DNA from: an uncultured Saprospiraceae bacterium
GTDB lineage: Bacteria > Bacteroidota > Bacteroidia > Chitinophagales > Saprospiraceae
Assembly (NCBI GenBank): GCA_938016265.1
Contig: CALLWB010000090.1
Coordinates: 37,049-101,048 of the forward strand
Length of the DNA: 64,000 nucleotides
Direction of reading: 5' to 3'
Of the stretch, positions 46,481 through 56,000 are shown one piece after another. Numbering within the stretch: position 1 is the stretch's first letter; each line of letters starts with the position of its first letter. The notes beneath the pieces are model-generated. The model saw only the letters and a list, made by a program, of their open reading frames with translations. It was not told the origin of the DNA and ran no database searches. The translations under genes and the position numbers were made by a program.

Positions 46481-47617
46481 TTAATATTTCACAAATTTTC
46501 TGACTGCGATACCGTCATCGATTGTTACTCTTAGCGTATAGACACCACTAGCAAGTGCCGATACATTTATCAACCCAGTGTTTGAATTCTCTAGACTGGT
46601 AGGAGCAAACATCAATTTTCCAGCAGTATCAAAAACTTCTACTTGTTGTATCTCGTATTCATAGTTAGAAAATACAATTTGCAGTTCGTCTAACACTGGA
46701 TTAGGATGTACTGTAAGTGCATCTTCAAATCGTTCACCAAAATTGACAGCAATAACTTCGCTATAATTAGAAGAATTATCAAAATCCACTTGTTTTAGTC
46801 TATAGTAGTTAATCCCTTCTATAGGATTTTCGTCTGGGAAGAGATAGTTATGAGGAACCGTTGTGGTGCCATTTCCATTTGTTTTACCAAGTGTTTCCCA
46901 GCGATCCGGGCCCATTTTTCTCTGGATTTCGAAGTGACTATTGTTGGATTCAGTTTCTGTTTTCCAGGTCAGGTCAATGTATTTGTTATCTACATTTTTA
47001 CCTTCAAAGGATACCAATTCAACTGGTAAGCTTGTGCAATCCAAATCACATTCTAGCAATTGATCATAAGATCCTTCCTCTACCTCGTAGAGAATTCCTG
47101 TAAATTTCTCACCAATAAAAGTTGGCGGAAAATCTTCCGGAGCGTGTGTATGCCAGATCAACTCAAGGCACCCAGTAGCATTTGGCTTTATCTTGAAGGC
47201 CATTCTACCTACTTCATACCAACGAGCATCGTCTATCGGAAAGCCATCACCTCCAGCAAGTACAACATTATAAGATAGAATAGTGTCTAAAGATCCATTT
47301 AGATTATGTGGGGAATAAAAACTAGTGGTACCATCCACCATTACGATATCAGAAATTTCAAGTTCTTGAACAATCGTAACACTGTTAGTTTCTATTGGGT
47401 CAACAACATCTCGGTTATAAGAAAATCGAAAATTTTGTTCTGACATATTAAAAGCAGTTCCAGGATTCAATGCTTTTACCTCAATATCAACATAGAGGAT
47501 TTTGTTTTGACAATCATAGTTGTCTTTGTGAAATCTAACATCGTATTTTCCTGCTTGGGAAAATAGGAGAAAGGGGAATATACAAAACACAAGAATAGTG
47601 TATATGAATTTCTTCAT
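46481..47617 (-). CDS. T9SS type A secreted protein with a cohesin-like N-terminus
   Basis: 378 residues. A signal peptide (about 1-20, ending LLFSQAG) precedes an N-terminal beta domain (about 22-195; YVDIEVKALNPGTAFNMSEQ, FRFSYNRDVVDP, RWYEVGRMAFKI), which looks like the cohesin/dockerin-type beta sandwiches of secreted Bacteroidota proteins. A fibronectin-III-like segment follows (LPVELVSFEGKNVDNKYIDL, EIQRKMGPDRWETLG, INYYRLKQVDFDN) and the type A sorting domain closes it (VHPNPVLDELQIVF, SGVYTLRV, VRKFVKY). Location is secreted or surface-anchored. No catalytic motif is visible. Confidence 0.85.
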   Translation of the reverse strand: MKKFIYTILVFCIFPFLLFSQAGKYDVRFHKDNYDCQNKILYVDIEVKALNPGTAFNMSEQNFRFSYNRDVVDPIETNSVTIVQELEISDIVMVDGTTSFYSPHNLNGSLDTILSYNVVLAGGDGFPIDDARWYEVGRMAFKIKPNATGCLELIWHTHAPEDFPPTFIGEKFTGILYEVEEGSYDQLLECDLDCTSLPVELVSFEGKNVDNKYIDLTWKTETESNNSHFEIQRKMGPDRWETLGKTNGNGTTTVPHNYLFPDENPIEGINYYRLKQVDFDNSSNYSEVIAVNFGERFEDALTVHPNPVLDELQIVFSNYEYEIQQVEVFDTAGKLMFAPTSLENSNTGLINVSALASGVYTLRVTIDDGIAVRKFVKY

Positions 47618-48001
47618 AATGGCAATTTTAGGTAAAGGAATAAAAGCAACTTACTTCAACGCATTAGTATTTATACTAATAATTAAAATAGTCATTTCAA
47701 TATATAGACGTAGTTTATCGATAAAGAGTTGCAAATGAATAATTAATATTAAGAAAAAGGCTGTTTCCTAACCGATCAGTGGTACAAAATTGGAAGGTAA
47801 ATTGGAAAAAATTAGGGGAAGCTCAATAAAATGAACTTCCCCTTGTCATCATCCAAAATAAAAATTCAATACAAATCTAACAGTGTGTACGTAAGTAAAC
47901 GCAGAAAAGATTCATTATTTTTATAAAAAAAACAATACGATGTATTAACCACTAACAATCGGTGGATTAAGTCAAATTAATAAATGAAATGTAAAAATGA
48001 A
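47618..48001. other. Intergenic region with one hairpin
   Basis: 384 AT-rich bases. A GC-rich hairpin at 47814-47843 probably ends the barrel gene at 48002. Nothing else is supported. Confidence 0.5.
47814..47843 (-). terminator. Terminator-like hairpin downstream of the 48002 gene
   Basis: AGGGGAAG (47814-47821) pairs perfectly with CTTCCCCT (47836-47843). On the reverse strand the stem is followed by AATTTTTTCC. It lies 158 bases after the stop, which is rather far. Confidence 0.5.
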
Positions 48002-48709
48002 TTACCAGGTCGTATATTCCATATTAACTTCTCCTGTAATGGGTATTAGGAGGGATAATCGTATTCCGGTATTGTTAAATCGTTGTAGCAATTCATTAAA
48101 TTGAACATCTGGGGTAGCGTTCATATTCGTCTCTAAATTTTTCAAATCTACCGGAAAATAAAAAAACTGATAAAAAGGGCGTAATCTTATAAGATAGGGT
48201 CTTTTATTTCGTCTCCATCTAACCTTGATGGCATAATCGACAAATAATTCGCTGCTCAGTGAATGGATTTTATTGGTAATATCGAAATCTCCACCAAAAG
48301 AATATCTGGTAACTAATTGACCAAGATTCAAACCTAGGCCTACGGTAAAATATCGTTTTTCGAATGGCCGATAACCGACACTAATATTTGCATAGTGATA
48401 CCTCCAGGCTACTGATGCATTTTCAATGAAATTGCCCGGCACTTTGCTGTTATTACGTCGCCCCTCTCCTACCCACTTCAGTTCTACTAGCGTGTATCTG
48501 CTGTACCTCGCAAATCCCAGTTCATATCCAGGAGCAAATTTAAAAGAAGGAATTTCATGTTCGAAATCTTCATTAAATCGATCAACAACTCCGTTCAATA
48601 CTTCCATAGAGTTATGAAAACCAATACCACCGCCTCCCAAAATATAGTTTTGAGCATTCAGACTAGCAATACCAATTAAAAGTGTAAAGGCGACAAGAAA
48701 GTGTCTCAT
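48002..48709 (-). CDS. Putative outer membrane beta-barrel protein
   Basis: 235 residues with a signal peptide (about 1-19, ending SLNAQN). Strand-like segments alternate: NYILGGGGIGFHN, TLVELKWVGEGR, WRYHYANISVGYRP, YFTVGLGLNLGQLV, ELFVDYAIKVRW, YLIRLRPFYQFFYF, GIRLSLLIPITG, ending MEYTTW with an aromatic C-terminal residue as barrels usually have. No family name is recognised. It stands alone on the reverse strand, upstream of nothing obviously related. Confidence 0.65.
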   Translation of the reverse strand: MRHFLVAFTLLIGIASLNAQNYILGGGGIGFHNSMEVLNGVVDRFNEDFEHEIPSFKFAPGYELGFARYSRYTLVELKWVGEGRRNNSKVPGNFIENASVAWRYHYANISVGYRPFEKRYFTVGLGLNLGQLVTRYSFGGDFDITNKIHSLSSELFVDYAIKVRWRRNKRPYLIRLRPFYQFFYFPVDLKNLETNMNATPDVQFNELLQRFNNTGIRLSLLIPITGEVNMEYTTW

Positions 48710-48820
48710 TTAGTATTCATTAAGTTTTGGATTTCTCCTCCGCAATAATCATCTGCGGTGGACGGAATACTTAAACTTAAGTAATTTTTGAAATAATTCG
48801 CTAACAGACAACGAATAATC

Positions 48821-49306
48821 TTAAATATTTTTTATCATATTTCGAACAGTAAGAATTTCCTGGAGCTCTTTGATTTGAGCGACCTGCTCCGGAAAAACTT
48901 TTTTTACGGCCTCTTTCATAACAAAATAGCACCCTTTATCCATCAAATATTTATGCTTTCGTCTAAGCTGCAATGGCGATTCATTCTTCCCTAGTAAACT
49001 CTGAAGAGGTAATTCGAAACCATCTCCCCTTGTGGCATCCTCAAATGCCCAGGCTTTTACTAATTCACTAGAACGATGTATATCATCAAGTGGAATTAGT
49101 TCTTGTGCGACAAGCTTTATTCCTGTTTCCACTGCAAATTCTCTCTTTGCTACCGACAAGGAGTTTTCCTCTTCTTCTACATAGGCTTTTGGCATTTCCC
49201 AATTAGCTTCTTTGCCCTCACCTACTGTAGGTTTGACTAAAAAAACCTCCAAACCATCATTTCCATATCGATACATCAACAACCCTGCGCTTACTTTATT
49301 GGACAT
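48821..49306 (-). CDS. Nudix hydrolase-like protein with a degenerate Nudix box
   Basis: 161 residues. The N-terminus SAGLLMYRYGNDGLEVFLVK and WEMPKA fit the Ap4A/ADP-sugar-type Nudix fold. The expected box G-x5-E-x7-REUxEExGU appears as A-x5-E-x7-REFAVETGI: the Gly is Ala, and the first Glu of the EE pair is Val, while the REF Glu and the second Glu, the main metal ligand, are kept. It may be catalytically weak, or have another substrate. It has a consensus promoter with an inverted repeat over it (49326-49392). Confidence 0.78.
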   Translation of the reverse strand: MSNKVSAGLLMYRYGNDGLEVFLVKPTVGEGKEANWEMPKAYVEEEENSLSVAKREFAVETGIKLVAQELIPLDDIHRSSELVKAWAFEDATRGDGFELPLQSLLGKNESPLQLRRKHKYLMDKGCYFVMKEAVKKVFPEQVAQIKELQEILTVRNMIKNI

Positions 49307-49325
49307 AACAATTAAATTTTAAGTG

Positions 49326-49358
49326 CAAATTTAGCATAAAAAAAATCTTATTCGCAAA
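49326..49358 (-). promoter_or_regulatory. Consensus Bacteroidota promoter of the Nudix gene
   Basis: On the reverse strand TTTG (49358-49355), 21 bases, TAAATTTG (49333-49326); both elements are exact and correctly spaced, about 20 bases before the ATG at 49306. Confidence 0.7.
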
Positions 49359-49392
49359 TGGCTTAACGAAAACGATAATAAACGTTTGCGAA
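49351..49392. promoter_or_regulatory. Inverted repeat TTCGCAAA/TTTGCGAA overlapping the -33 element
   Basis: Perfect 8-bp arms at 49351-49358 and 49385-49392, 26 bases apart. Including flanks, TTCGCAAATG matches the complement TTCGCAAACG with one difference. The first arm contains the -33 TTTG of the Nudix promoter, as expected for a repressor or activator site. Confidence 0.45.
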
Positions 49393-49697
49393 AACCATCT
49401 TTCAAATTTTTCTGAAAGTTATGAATAATTAATCTTATTTGCAAATCAATTTCGCAGTTAATTGTTTTAGGGGTTCGTTATTCTCGTTGAGCACCTATCC
49501 TATAGCTAATGGAGTTGTTCTTCAATAATAAAGATTAGGATAACTATTTTCATAGTCAGATAATGATTGCGTACCTATTGTATGTTGATATTCCTCTTTT
49601 AGAACTTATTTCTAGGCCTCCTATTTATAATGAAAAATGGAAAGTTTTGCAAAAATAATTAACTTAGCAGCTGATAACCAATACCAAAATATACAGA

Positions 49698-50228
49698 TTG
49701 AGACCTTATACGAAACATTCAATTGTTTTTCACTTTTGCTATTTGTTCCTTCTTACAATCCTTTTTTCTGGTTGTAAGAATAAGCAAGAGACAATGACGC
49801 CCACCGGCTACGACGACAAATTGACAAAAGAGCTAATGGCTGTTCAAGGTGAATTGCATCTGTTATTAGAAATAATGGGGAGCAAAAAAGGAGATCAAAT
49901 CAATAAACAACTGACAAAAACAAAATCTACTATTGAACAGTCCATTCAAAAGGTAGAAGGTGTTTCCAGTTTTAGAAAGGACGATAGCTATAGGGAAACT
50001 ACGCTCTTACTTTTCAAAACGTATCTTAATTCACTTAAAAAACATTATCCGGGTGTTATTCGACTATCGCTGCTTCGGGACCCTTCAGAAGCACAATCAG
50101 ATGAGCTAGATGCTCTTTTTGAAAAGCTGGAAGATCAAGAAGAGCCTGTCGACGAAAAACTGACCTTGACCAGAAAAGCATTTTGCGAAAAATACAATAT
50201 CCAATACCAGGAATATAAAAATGACTAA
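49698..50228 (+). CDS. Lipoprotein of unknown function, TTG start
   Basis: 176 residues from a TTG. The signal ends in lipobox LFSGC (Cys26). The rest is helical and charged (KLTKELMAVQGELHLLLEIM, INKQLTKTKSTIEQSIQKVE, LLLFKTYLNSLKKHY), ending in TRKAFCEKYNIQYQEYKND. No family is recognised. The signal peptide argues for the TTG, since no ATG precedes the lipobox. Confidence 0.6.
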   Translation: MRPYTKHSIVFHFCYLFLLTILFSGCKNKQETMTPTGYDDKLTKELMAVQGELHLLLEIMGSKKGDQINKQLTKTKSTIEQSIQKVEGVSSFRKDDSYRETTLLLFKTYLNSLKKHYPGVIRLSLLRDPSEAQSDELDALFEKLEDQEEPVDEKLTLTRKAFCEKYNIQYQEYKND

Positions 50229-50309
50229 AACCGTCTAGTTTGGAAGATAGAACTGAGTTTGAACCGTCATTTTCTAAAATTGAATCTATTGTTCGCTACA
50301 TTTCTAGTT

Positions 50310-50864
50310 TTATTTCCTGATCCGATCCTTAAAAATAAATTCTCCCATATGTACTTTCGTGCTGCCCACTTTCCGATTTTCAAAAAACCGTTTTAATGCA
50401 AATGCAGAAGAGTTAAAAGCTATTTCTTTCCAAGGAATTTCTTCTTCCGAAAACAATTGGACCTCCAAACTCTCTACTCCAATATCAAAAACGGGCTCCT
50501 TTAGTTCACTGACAAACAGGATATAGACTTGGTTGATATGTTTAATGCTGTAGACGACCAATAGGTAGTCGATTGTCACTTTAGCCATGGCTTCCTCCCA
50601 GACCTCTCTTGCTGCTCCTTCTTCCACTGTTTCGCCATTTTCGAGGTATCCTGCCGGTACATTCCAATACCCTCGCATTGGTTCAATTGCCCGCTTGCAT
50701 AGTAGCACCTTGTCTTCCCATATTGGCAAACATCCCACAACAACCTTAGGGTTTTGATAATGAACTGAATCACATTTTTCGCAAAAATAACGAGGTAGGT
50801 GATCGTCTATAATCTCCTTTAATATCACCGGCCCACCACAAAAACTACAATAATTCATATCCAT
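50310..50864 (-). CDS. Nudix hydrolase with N-terminal zinc ribbon
   Basis: 184 residues; ATG at residue 3 is an alternative start. The zinc ribbon shows YCSFCGGPV and YFCEKCDSVHYQNPKVVVGC, the same arrangement as in NADH-pyrophosphatase-like Nudix proteins. The Nudix box is GYLENGETVEEGAAREVWEEAMA: Gly, the spaced Glu and REVWEE are all present, while the last Gly is Met. It should hydrolyse a nucleoside diphosphate linked to another moiety (NADH, ADP-ribose or similar); the exact substrate is not readable. It diverges from the thioesterase gene. Confidence 0.88.
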   Translation of the reverse strand: MDMNYCSFCGGPVILKEIIDDHLPRYFCEKCDSVHYQNPKVVVGCLPIWEDKVLLCKRAIEPMRGYWNVPAGYLENGETVEEGAAREVWEEAMAKVTIDYLLVVYSIKHINQVYILFVSELKEPVFDIGVESLEVQLFSEEEIPWKEIAFNSSAFALKRFFENRKVGSTKVHMGEFIFKDRIRK

Positions 50865-50916
50865 AAATTTATATCATATTATTGACAATTAATAAATACT
50901 GCGTAAAATGAATTGA

Positions 50917-50945
50917 TTGGGTTTTATATAAAATCTGTATTATTG
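50917..50945 (+). promoter_or_regulatory. Promoter of the thioesterase gene
   Basis: TTG (50917-50919), 18 bases, then TATTATTG (50938-50945), one mismatch from TAnnTTTG, 16 bases before the ATG at 50961. It overlaps the longer reading frame from TTG 50913, which supports the ATG start. Confidence 0.45.
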
Positions 50946-50960
50946 CAAAAAAGAAATACC

Positions 50961-51383
50961 ATGTCTAAAATCAAAGACTTTCCAATTGTCCTCGAAATGC
51001 CAATACGCTGGGGAGATCAGGACGCATTCAATCATGTCAATAACACCATGTTTTTTCGATATTTTGAGTCTTCAAGAATTGCTTATTTTGAAAAAATCGG
51101 ATTTACAGGCAATCTAGGAGATTATGGGCCGATACTGGCAGAAACAAAATGCAGATTCTGGAAACCACTCACCTATCCAGATACCATTCTCGTTGGCGTC
51201 CGTACTACAAAAATCGGAACCTCTAGTATTATAATGGAACATATCATCGAAAGCCCTAAATCTGGAGTGGCAGCAACTGGAGAAGGTGTGGTAGTGTCTT
51301 ATGATTATAAAAACAATAAAAAGGTGCCAATACCTAAAGAAGTACGAGAAGCAATCGAACATTTAGAACAAAATTCTTTTTAG
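50961..51383 (+). CDS. Acyl-CoA thioesterase (4HBT hot-dog family)
   Basis: 140 residues from MSKIKDFPIVLEMPIRWGD. The 4-hydroxybenzoyl-CoA thioesterase-type motif is clear: IRWGDQDAFNHVNNTMFFRY, with Asp and the HVNN helix, then FESSRIAYFEKIG. Later strands ILAETKCRFWKPLTYPD and VAATGEGVVVSYDY complete the hot-dog fold. The enzyme cleaves a short-chain or aryl acyl-CoA; the substrate is unknown. It is about 70 bases before the serine hydrolase gene on the same strand, so the two may be co-transcribed. Confidence 0.9.
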   Translation: MSKIKDFPIVLEMPIRWGDQDAFNHVNNTMFFRYFESSRIAYFEKIGFTGNLGDYGPILAETKCRFWKPLTYPDTILVGVRTTKIGTSSIIMEHIIESPKSGVAATGEGVVVSYDYKNNKKVPIPKEVREAIEHLEQNSF

Positions 51384-51456
51384 TACGTAATAAAGCATTA
51401 TAAATCCTCGTTTTTTTTTCCCATCTTTGCACTTTCCCTAACAACTGTGACAGGCT

Positions 51457-52614
51457 TTGAAAAGATTATTTTTAGTAATTCCTATAGTATTGTTAATTGC
51501 AGGTCTTTCCTATTTTGGATGGCTGCAATACCAAAAAAAAGAGGAAATAATTGAAAAAATCACCACAGATCCATTCGAGTCCATCGACGTCGAAATCGAC
51601 CAAAAAGTTGTAAAAAAAATAGATCGATATTTTACTAGAAGAAACAAAATAGGCCGATTTAATGGCGCTGTTCTATATGCAGATCATGGTAAAATTGTCT
51701 ATAAAAATGCGTTTGGTTACAAAAACATGCGCACTAAGGAACCATTGAAAACTACCGATGCTTTTCAATTAGCTTCGGTTTCTAAGCCGCTTACCGCTCT
51801 AGGAGTTATTATGTTGCAGGAGAAAGGTCTTATTCAATACGACGATCCAATTCAAAAATACTTGCCAGAGGTACCTTATAAAGGAGTTACGATCAGACAC
51901 TTGCTCATACATAAGTCAGGGGTTCCCAACTACATGTATTTTTCAGATGAACTTTGGGATAATCGTCGGGTACCAATTAGTAATGATGATGTGCTTTGCC
52001 TAATGGATTTGTATAAACCGAAAAGCTACTTGCCAGCAAATAGAAAATACAATTATAGCAACACCAACTATGCCCTGCTCGCTTCTGTCATCGAAAAAGT
52101 ATCAGGAAAAACATTCGAAGCCTATATGCAGAAGTATGTCTTTGACAGGGTTGGAATGGACAATGCCTTCATCTACAACAGAAATGAAAATCATGACCTT
52201 CCCAAAACAGTAACTGGTTTTATAGGCAAACGAAAAAAAGCGCAAAATACTTATCTGAATGGTGTGGTTGGTGATAAAGGAATCTATGCAAGTGTTGAGG
52301 ATCTATATAAACTTGATCGGGCACTATACACAGATGAACTCATTAGTCAGGAATCTCAAAATCTAGCCTTTTCCCCTGCACACAGACGACTGTATGCTCA
52401 CGACAATTATGGTTTTGGATGGAGAGTCAACACCGATCGCCACGGACAAAGAACAGTATACCATAGTGGCTGGTGGAAAGGTTTTAAAACCTATTTCATT
52501 CGAGAACTGTATTCCAAAAAAACAATGATCGTCTTAACGAATACTACCCGTAATGGAAACCTTGGTATAAACGAACTAAGACGCTTATTCGAGGATGAAA
52601 CCATACGTCCCTAA
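51457..52614 (+). CDS. Membrane-anchored class C beta-lactamase-like serine hydrolase, TTG start
   Basis: 385 residues from TTG. A single N-terminal hydrophobic segment (LFLVIPIVLLIAGLSYFGWL) anchors or exports the protein. The serine hydrolase/class C penicillin-binding fold shows QLASVSKPLTALGVIML (catalytic Ser in SxxK), the second motif KYNYSNTNYALLA (Tyr-Ser-Asn), and VYHSGWWKGF (HSG in place of KTG). Such proteins include esterases, D-amino-acid peptidases and muropeptide enzymes; resistance is not implied. The TTG is the best start because it gives the full membrane segment. Confidence 0.88.
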   Translation: MKRLFLVIPIVLLIAGLSYFGWLQYQKKEEIIEKITTDPFESIDVEIDQKVVKKIDRYFTRRNKIGRFNGAVLYADHGKIVYKNAFGYKNMRTKEPLKTTDAFQLASVSKPLTALGVIMLQEKGLIQYDDPIQKYLPEVPYKGVTIRHLLIHKSGVPNYMYFSDELWDNRRVPISNDDVLCLMDLYKPKSYLPANRKYNYSNTNYALLASVIEKVSGKTFEAYMQKYVFDRVGMDNAFIYNRNENHDLPKTVTGFIGKRKKAQNTYLNGVVGDKGIYASVEDLYKLDRALYTDELISQESQNLAFSPAHRRLYAHDNYGFGWRVNTDRHGQRTVYHSGWWKGFKTYFIRELYSKKTMIVLTNTTRNGNLGINELRRLFEDETIRP

Positions 52615-53008
52615 CCCTCCTCTCCCTTATTCAAGTAGAACTTTACCTTAATTAGAAACCTACAGTTGGATTAGGTCTTACTCACTAACATCAAAGAATT
52701 TGCTCCCGTAACAGCGACTTTAGGCACCTAACACTCTATAGATCAATCTATACAAATAGACTGACCTAAGCGACTAAACAAGGCCACAAATTCTTTTCTA
52801 TACTCTTTTTACTGATCGACTTCGTTTGTTCTTCCTAATCTGAAGGATTCAACTACCTTAAACCCAAAACAAGATCCTCTAAGAGATAAAGTTCCTTTTT
52901 GTGTAATGCTATGATAGGACGGGACACTAGTAAAAAAAGAGCTCCACGATTTCGCAGAGCTCTTTTCATATTTTATCTACTAGAATAAATCCAGCAAAAT
53001 TTCATTCA
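52615..53008. other. Intergenic region between converging genes
   Basis: 394 bases. One terminator (52935-52966) serves the giant reverse gene and possibly the hydrolase. No other feature was found. Confidence 0.6.
52935..52966. terminator. Bidirectional terminator of the giant SprB gene
   Basis: AAAAGAGCTC (52935-52944) and GAGCTCTTTT (52957-52966) form a perfect 10-bp stem with a 12-base loop. The reverse strand runs into TTTTTTT; the forward strand has TTTT then CATATTTT. Confidence 0.8.
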
Positions 53009-56000
53009 TTATTTCAAGAGTGTTACATCACCTTTGTATTGGATAACTTCTCCATCTACATACTCTACTTCTGCATAGTAAACAAAAACGGAAGGATTTA
53101 ATTTCTTACCCTTGAATGTGCCATCCCATCCAAATACAGGATCATCTGGTTGGAAACCTTCTGCAGACCAAACCATTTCTCCCCAGCGATCATAAACTTT
53201 GAAAGCTTTGACCTGAGAAACTCCGATTCCTCCATATATCATAAAGACATCGTTAGTTCCGTCCTCGTTTGGTGTAAATGCATTCGGGATGTAAATGTTT
53301 CTGTTTTTATCTACAACAATTGTAATGTCATCAACAGCTGTACAACCTGAAAGTGTATCCGTCACCATAACCTGATAAGTAGCAGTCTCCAAAGGAGTGA
53401 CCGTCGGAGAAGCACAGTCTAAACAGCTTAGATAATCTCCAGGAGTCCAACTATAAACTACACCAATATTTGAAGGAGTAACAATAGCGTCTAATACAAC
53501 GCTATCACCCAATTCAACTACTAGATCTACACCGACATCAACTAGCAGCTCACTAGGCTCATCAACAAAGGCCTGACGGGTAATTAAGCAGTCATTCGCA
53601 TCTTGGATATACAAGGTGTAAGTTCCTGCCGACAAACCACCAAATACGTTCGCCATTTGGAAATCTTCTCCATTCAAGGAGAAACTATATGGACCAACTC
53701 CACCTGTAATGGTAGTATCAACAATTATTATTGTTCCATTCTCTTCTCCATAACAGATAGTTGGAGTGGTACTGAAATCAACAAGGATTGGTGTCGGTTG
53801 ATCAACATTTCCGCTGATCACATTTATACATCCATTAGCATCCGTTACTGTTACCGTATAAGTTCCTGCAGTCAATTCAAAAGCAGTAGGTCCAGTTGCG
53901 CCATTATTCCACTCATATGAGTAGCTAGGAGTACCTCCTGATGCAGTTACAGAAATTGAACCATCATTCCCTCCAAAACAACTAGCATCTGTAGGAGTGA
54001 GTGCTAAATCAATCATGGCTGGTGCATCGGCTACAGTTACAGTCACGTTTAGTGTACATCCATTTGCATCGGTTACATCAATTGTAAAACTACCAGAAGC
54101 TAATCCAGTCGCAGTCGATCCAAATTGCGGAGGAACAGTATTCCAAACAAAATTATAAGGTGCAGTACCGCCTATTGCAGTCGCAGTTCCTGTACCATTA
54201 TTTAATCCAAAACAAGTTGGAGGTGTCGTAACGACACTTGGTAATAGTAAATCAGGAGATCCTACAGTTACAGTTTCAACCAGTGGACAGCCATTTGCAT
54301 CAGTTATTGTCACCGTGTGCAGACCACTTGTTAATGTGATCGCAGGATTGGTTACTTCACCATTATCCCAGGCATATAAATAAGGAGCAGTTCCACCAGC
54401 TGGGAATAAAGTAGCTCGTCCATCAGCATCTCCAAAACATGTTACTTGTATAGAGGTAGAGGTCGTCGTCAATGCTGCAGGTTCCGTTATTGTAACGCTT
54501 GCCATTGCAGAACATCCTAATGCGTCAGTAACAGTGACCGTGTAGTTCCCAGGAGTTAATGGACCAGCAGTTTGTCCAACATTTGAATTGCTCCAATTGT
54601 AGATATAACCACTGTTACCTCCAACAGCCGTAGCCGTAGCCGTGCCATCTCCATCTCCATTACAAGAAATACCCACAGAGGTAATCGTCACTACTAGTAG
54701 TGCAGGCTCTGTCATATTGATATTGCCTACAGAACTACATCCATTTGCATCCGTAACGGTTACTGCATGAGGACCGGCATCCAACTGTGTAGCTGTTGCA
54801 CCTGTCTCCATATTATCCCATAGATAAGTATATGGTGCTGTACCACCTTGTGCAGTAAGAGTCGCTGAACCATTAGCTTCTCCAAAGCAAACAACATCAG
54901 TTACAACAGATGTTACTATACTAAGAATATTAGGTTGTGTTATAGTTATTGTATTTACATCCGTGCATCCATTTGCATCTGTAATAGTTACTGTATGAAT
55001 ACCAGCACATAATCCACTAACTGATGGAGTTACTTGCCCGCCAGCACTTGCTGACCATAGGAAAGAATAAGTTCCTGTTCCTCCAGTTGCTGTTACAGTG
55101 GCAGTACCATTGCAAACTCCGGCACAATTAGCATTTGTAGAAGTAAATGTACTAGTTAACTCAGCTGGTTCTGTAAGTGTTGCAGAAGCTGTAGTTGTGC
55201 AACCACCTGCATCTGTTATAGTTACATCGTAAGTTCCTGCGCCAAGTCCAGTAGGATCTTCAACTGGTGAAGCACCTCCTGTCCAAGTGTAAGTGAACGG
55301 CGCTGTACCTCCAACAACTGTTAAATCTAGACTTCCATTTGTATCTCCAAAGCAGTTTAACAGACCTCCTGTTGCACTTGCAGTAAGCGCCCCTGGTTCA
55401 GTGATGATAGACTGTGAAGTAATCGTACATCCATTCGCATCTGTAACTAGCAGATCATAAGTTCCTGCACCAAGTCCTGACAAATTGCTTGTAGCATATG
55501 GTCCACCAGGCCCAGTCCATAAGAAGGTATAAGTTGTTGTCCCTCCTGATATCGTAGTAGTCACTACCCCATCAGTATCACCGAAACAATCTAAAACATC
55601 ATTTGTAGTTGAAAGCGCTAATTGTGTTGGTTCAGTTACTGAAGTACTAGTCTGTACAGTACATCCATTTCCATCTGTAATCGTTACGTTGTAGGTTCCT
55701 ACTCCTAGGGAAGAAGGATCTTCTACAACATAGGGTCCACCAGGTCCAGTCCAATTATAAGTATATGGTAAAGTTCCTCCCGTTGGTGTCAGATTTATCA
55801 TTCCATCTGTATCTCCAAAGCAATCTAGCGCATCGCCAATAACTGAAGCAGATAATAATGCTGGTTCAGTTATAATTGCACTTGCTGTGGCAGAACATCC
55901 ATTTGAATCTGTAATTACTACATCATAGGTTCCTTCTGAAAGTCCAGTTGGGTCTTCCACCGGTAAAGCACCTCCTGTCCACACATATGTGTAAGGCATC

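Larger units (their letters stand above)
49307..49697. other. Regulatory intergenic region between divergent genes
   Basis: 391 bases. The part next to the Nudix gene holds its promoter and an inverted repeat, with further GCAAAT-like words nearby. The rest is AT-rich with nothing supported; the lipoprotein on the right has only a weak AAGTTTTG near 49644. Confidence 0.55.

Noticed and set aside
50913..50960. TTG start that would lengthen the thioesterase by 16 residues
   Set aside because: It overlaps the likely promoter; the ATG at 50961 gives the normal family start.
51457..52614. Beta-lactamase resistance gene
   Set aside because: SxxK, YSN and HSG motifs define the broad serine hydrolase family; HSG in place of KTG and the membrane anchor do not support a resistance role.
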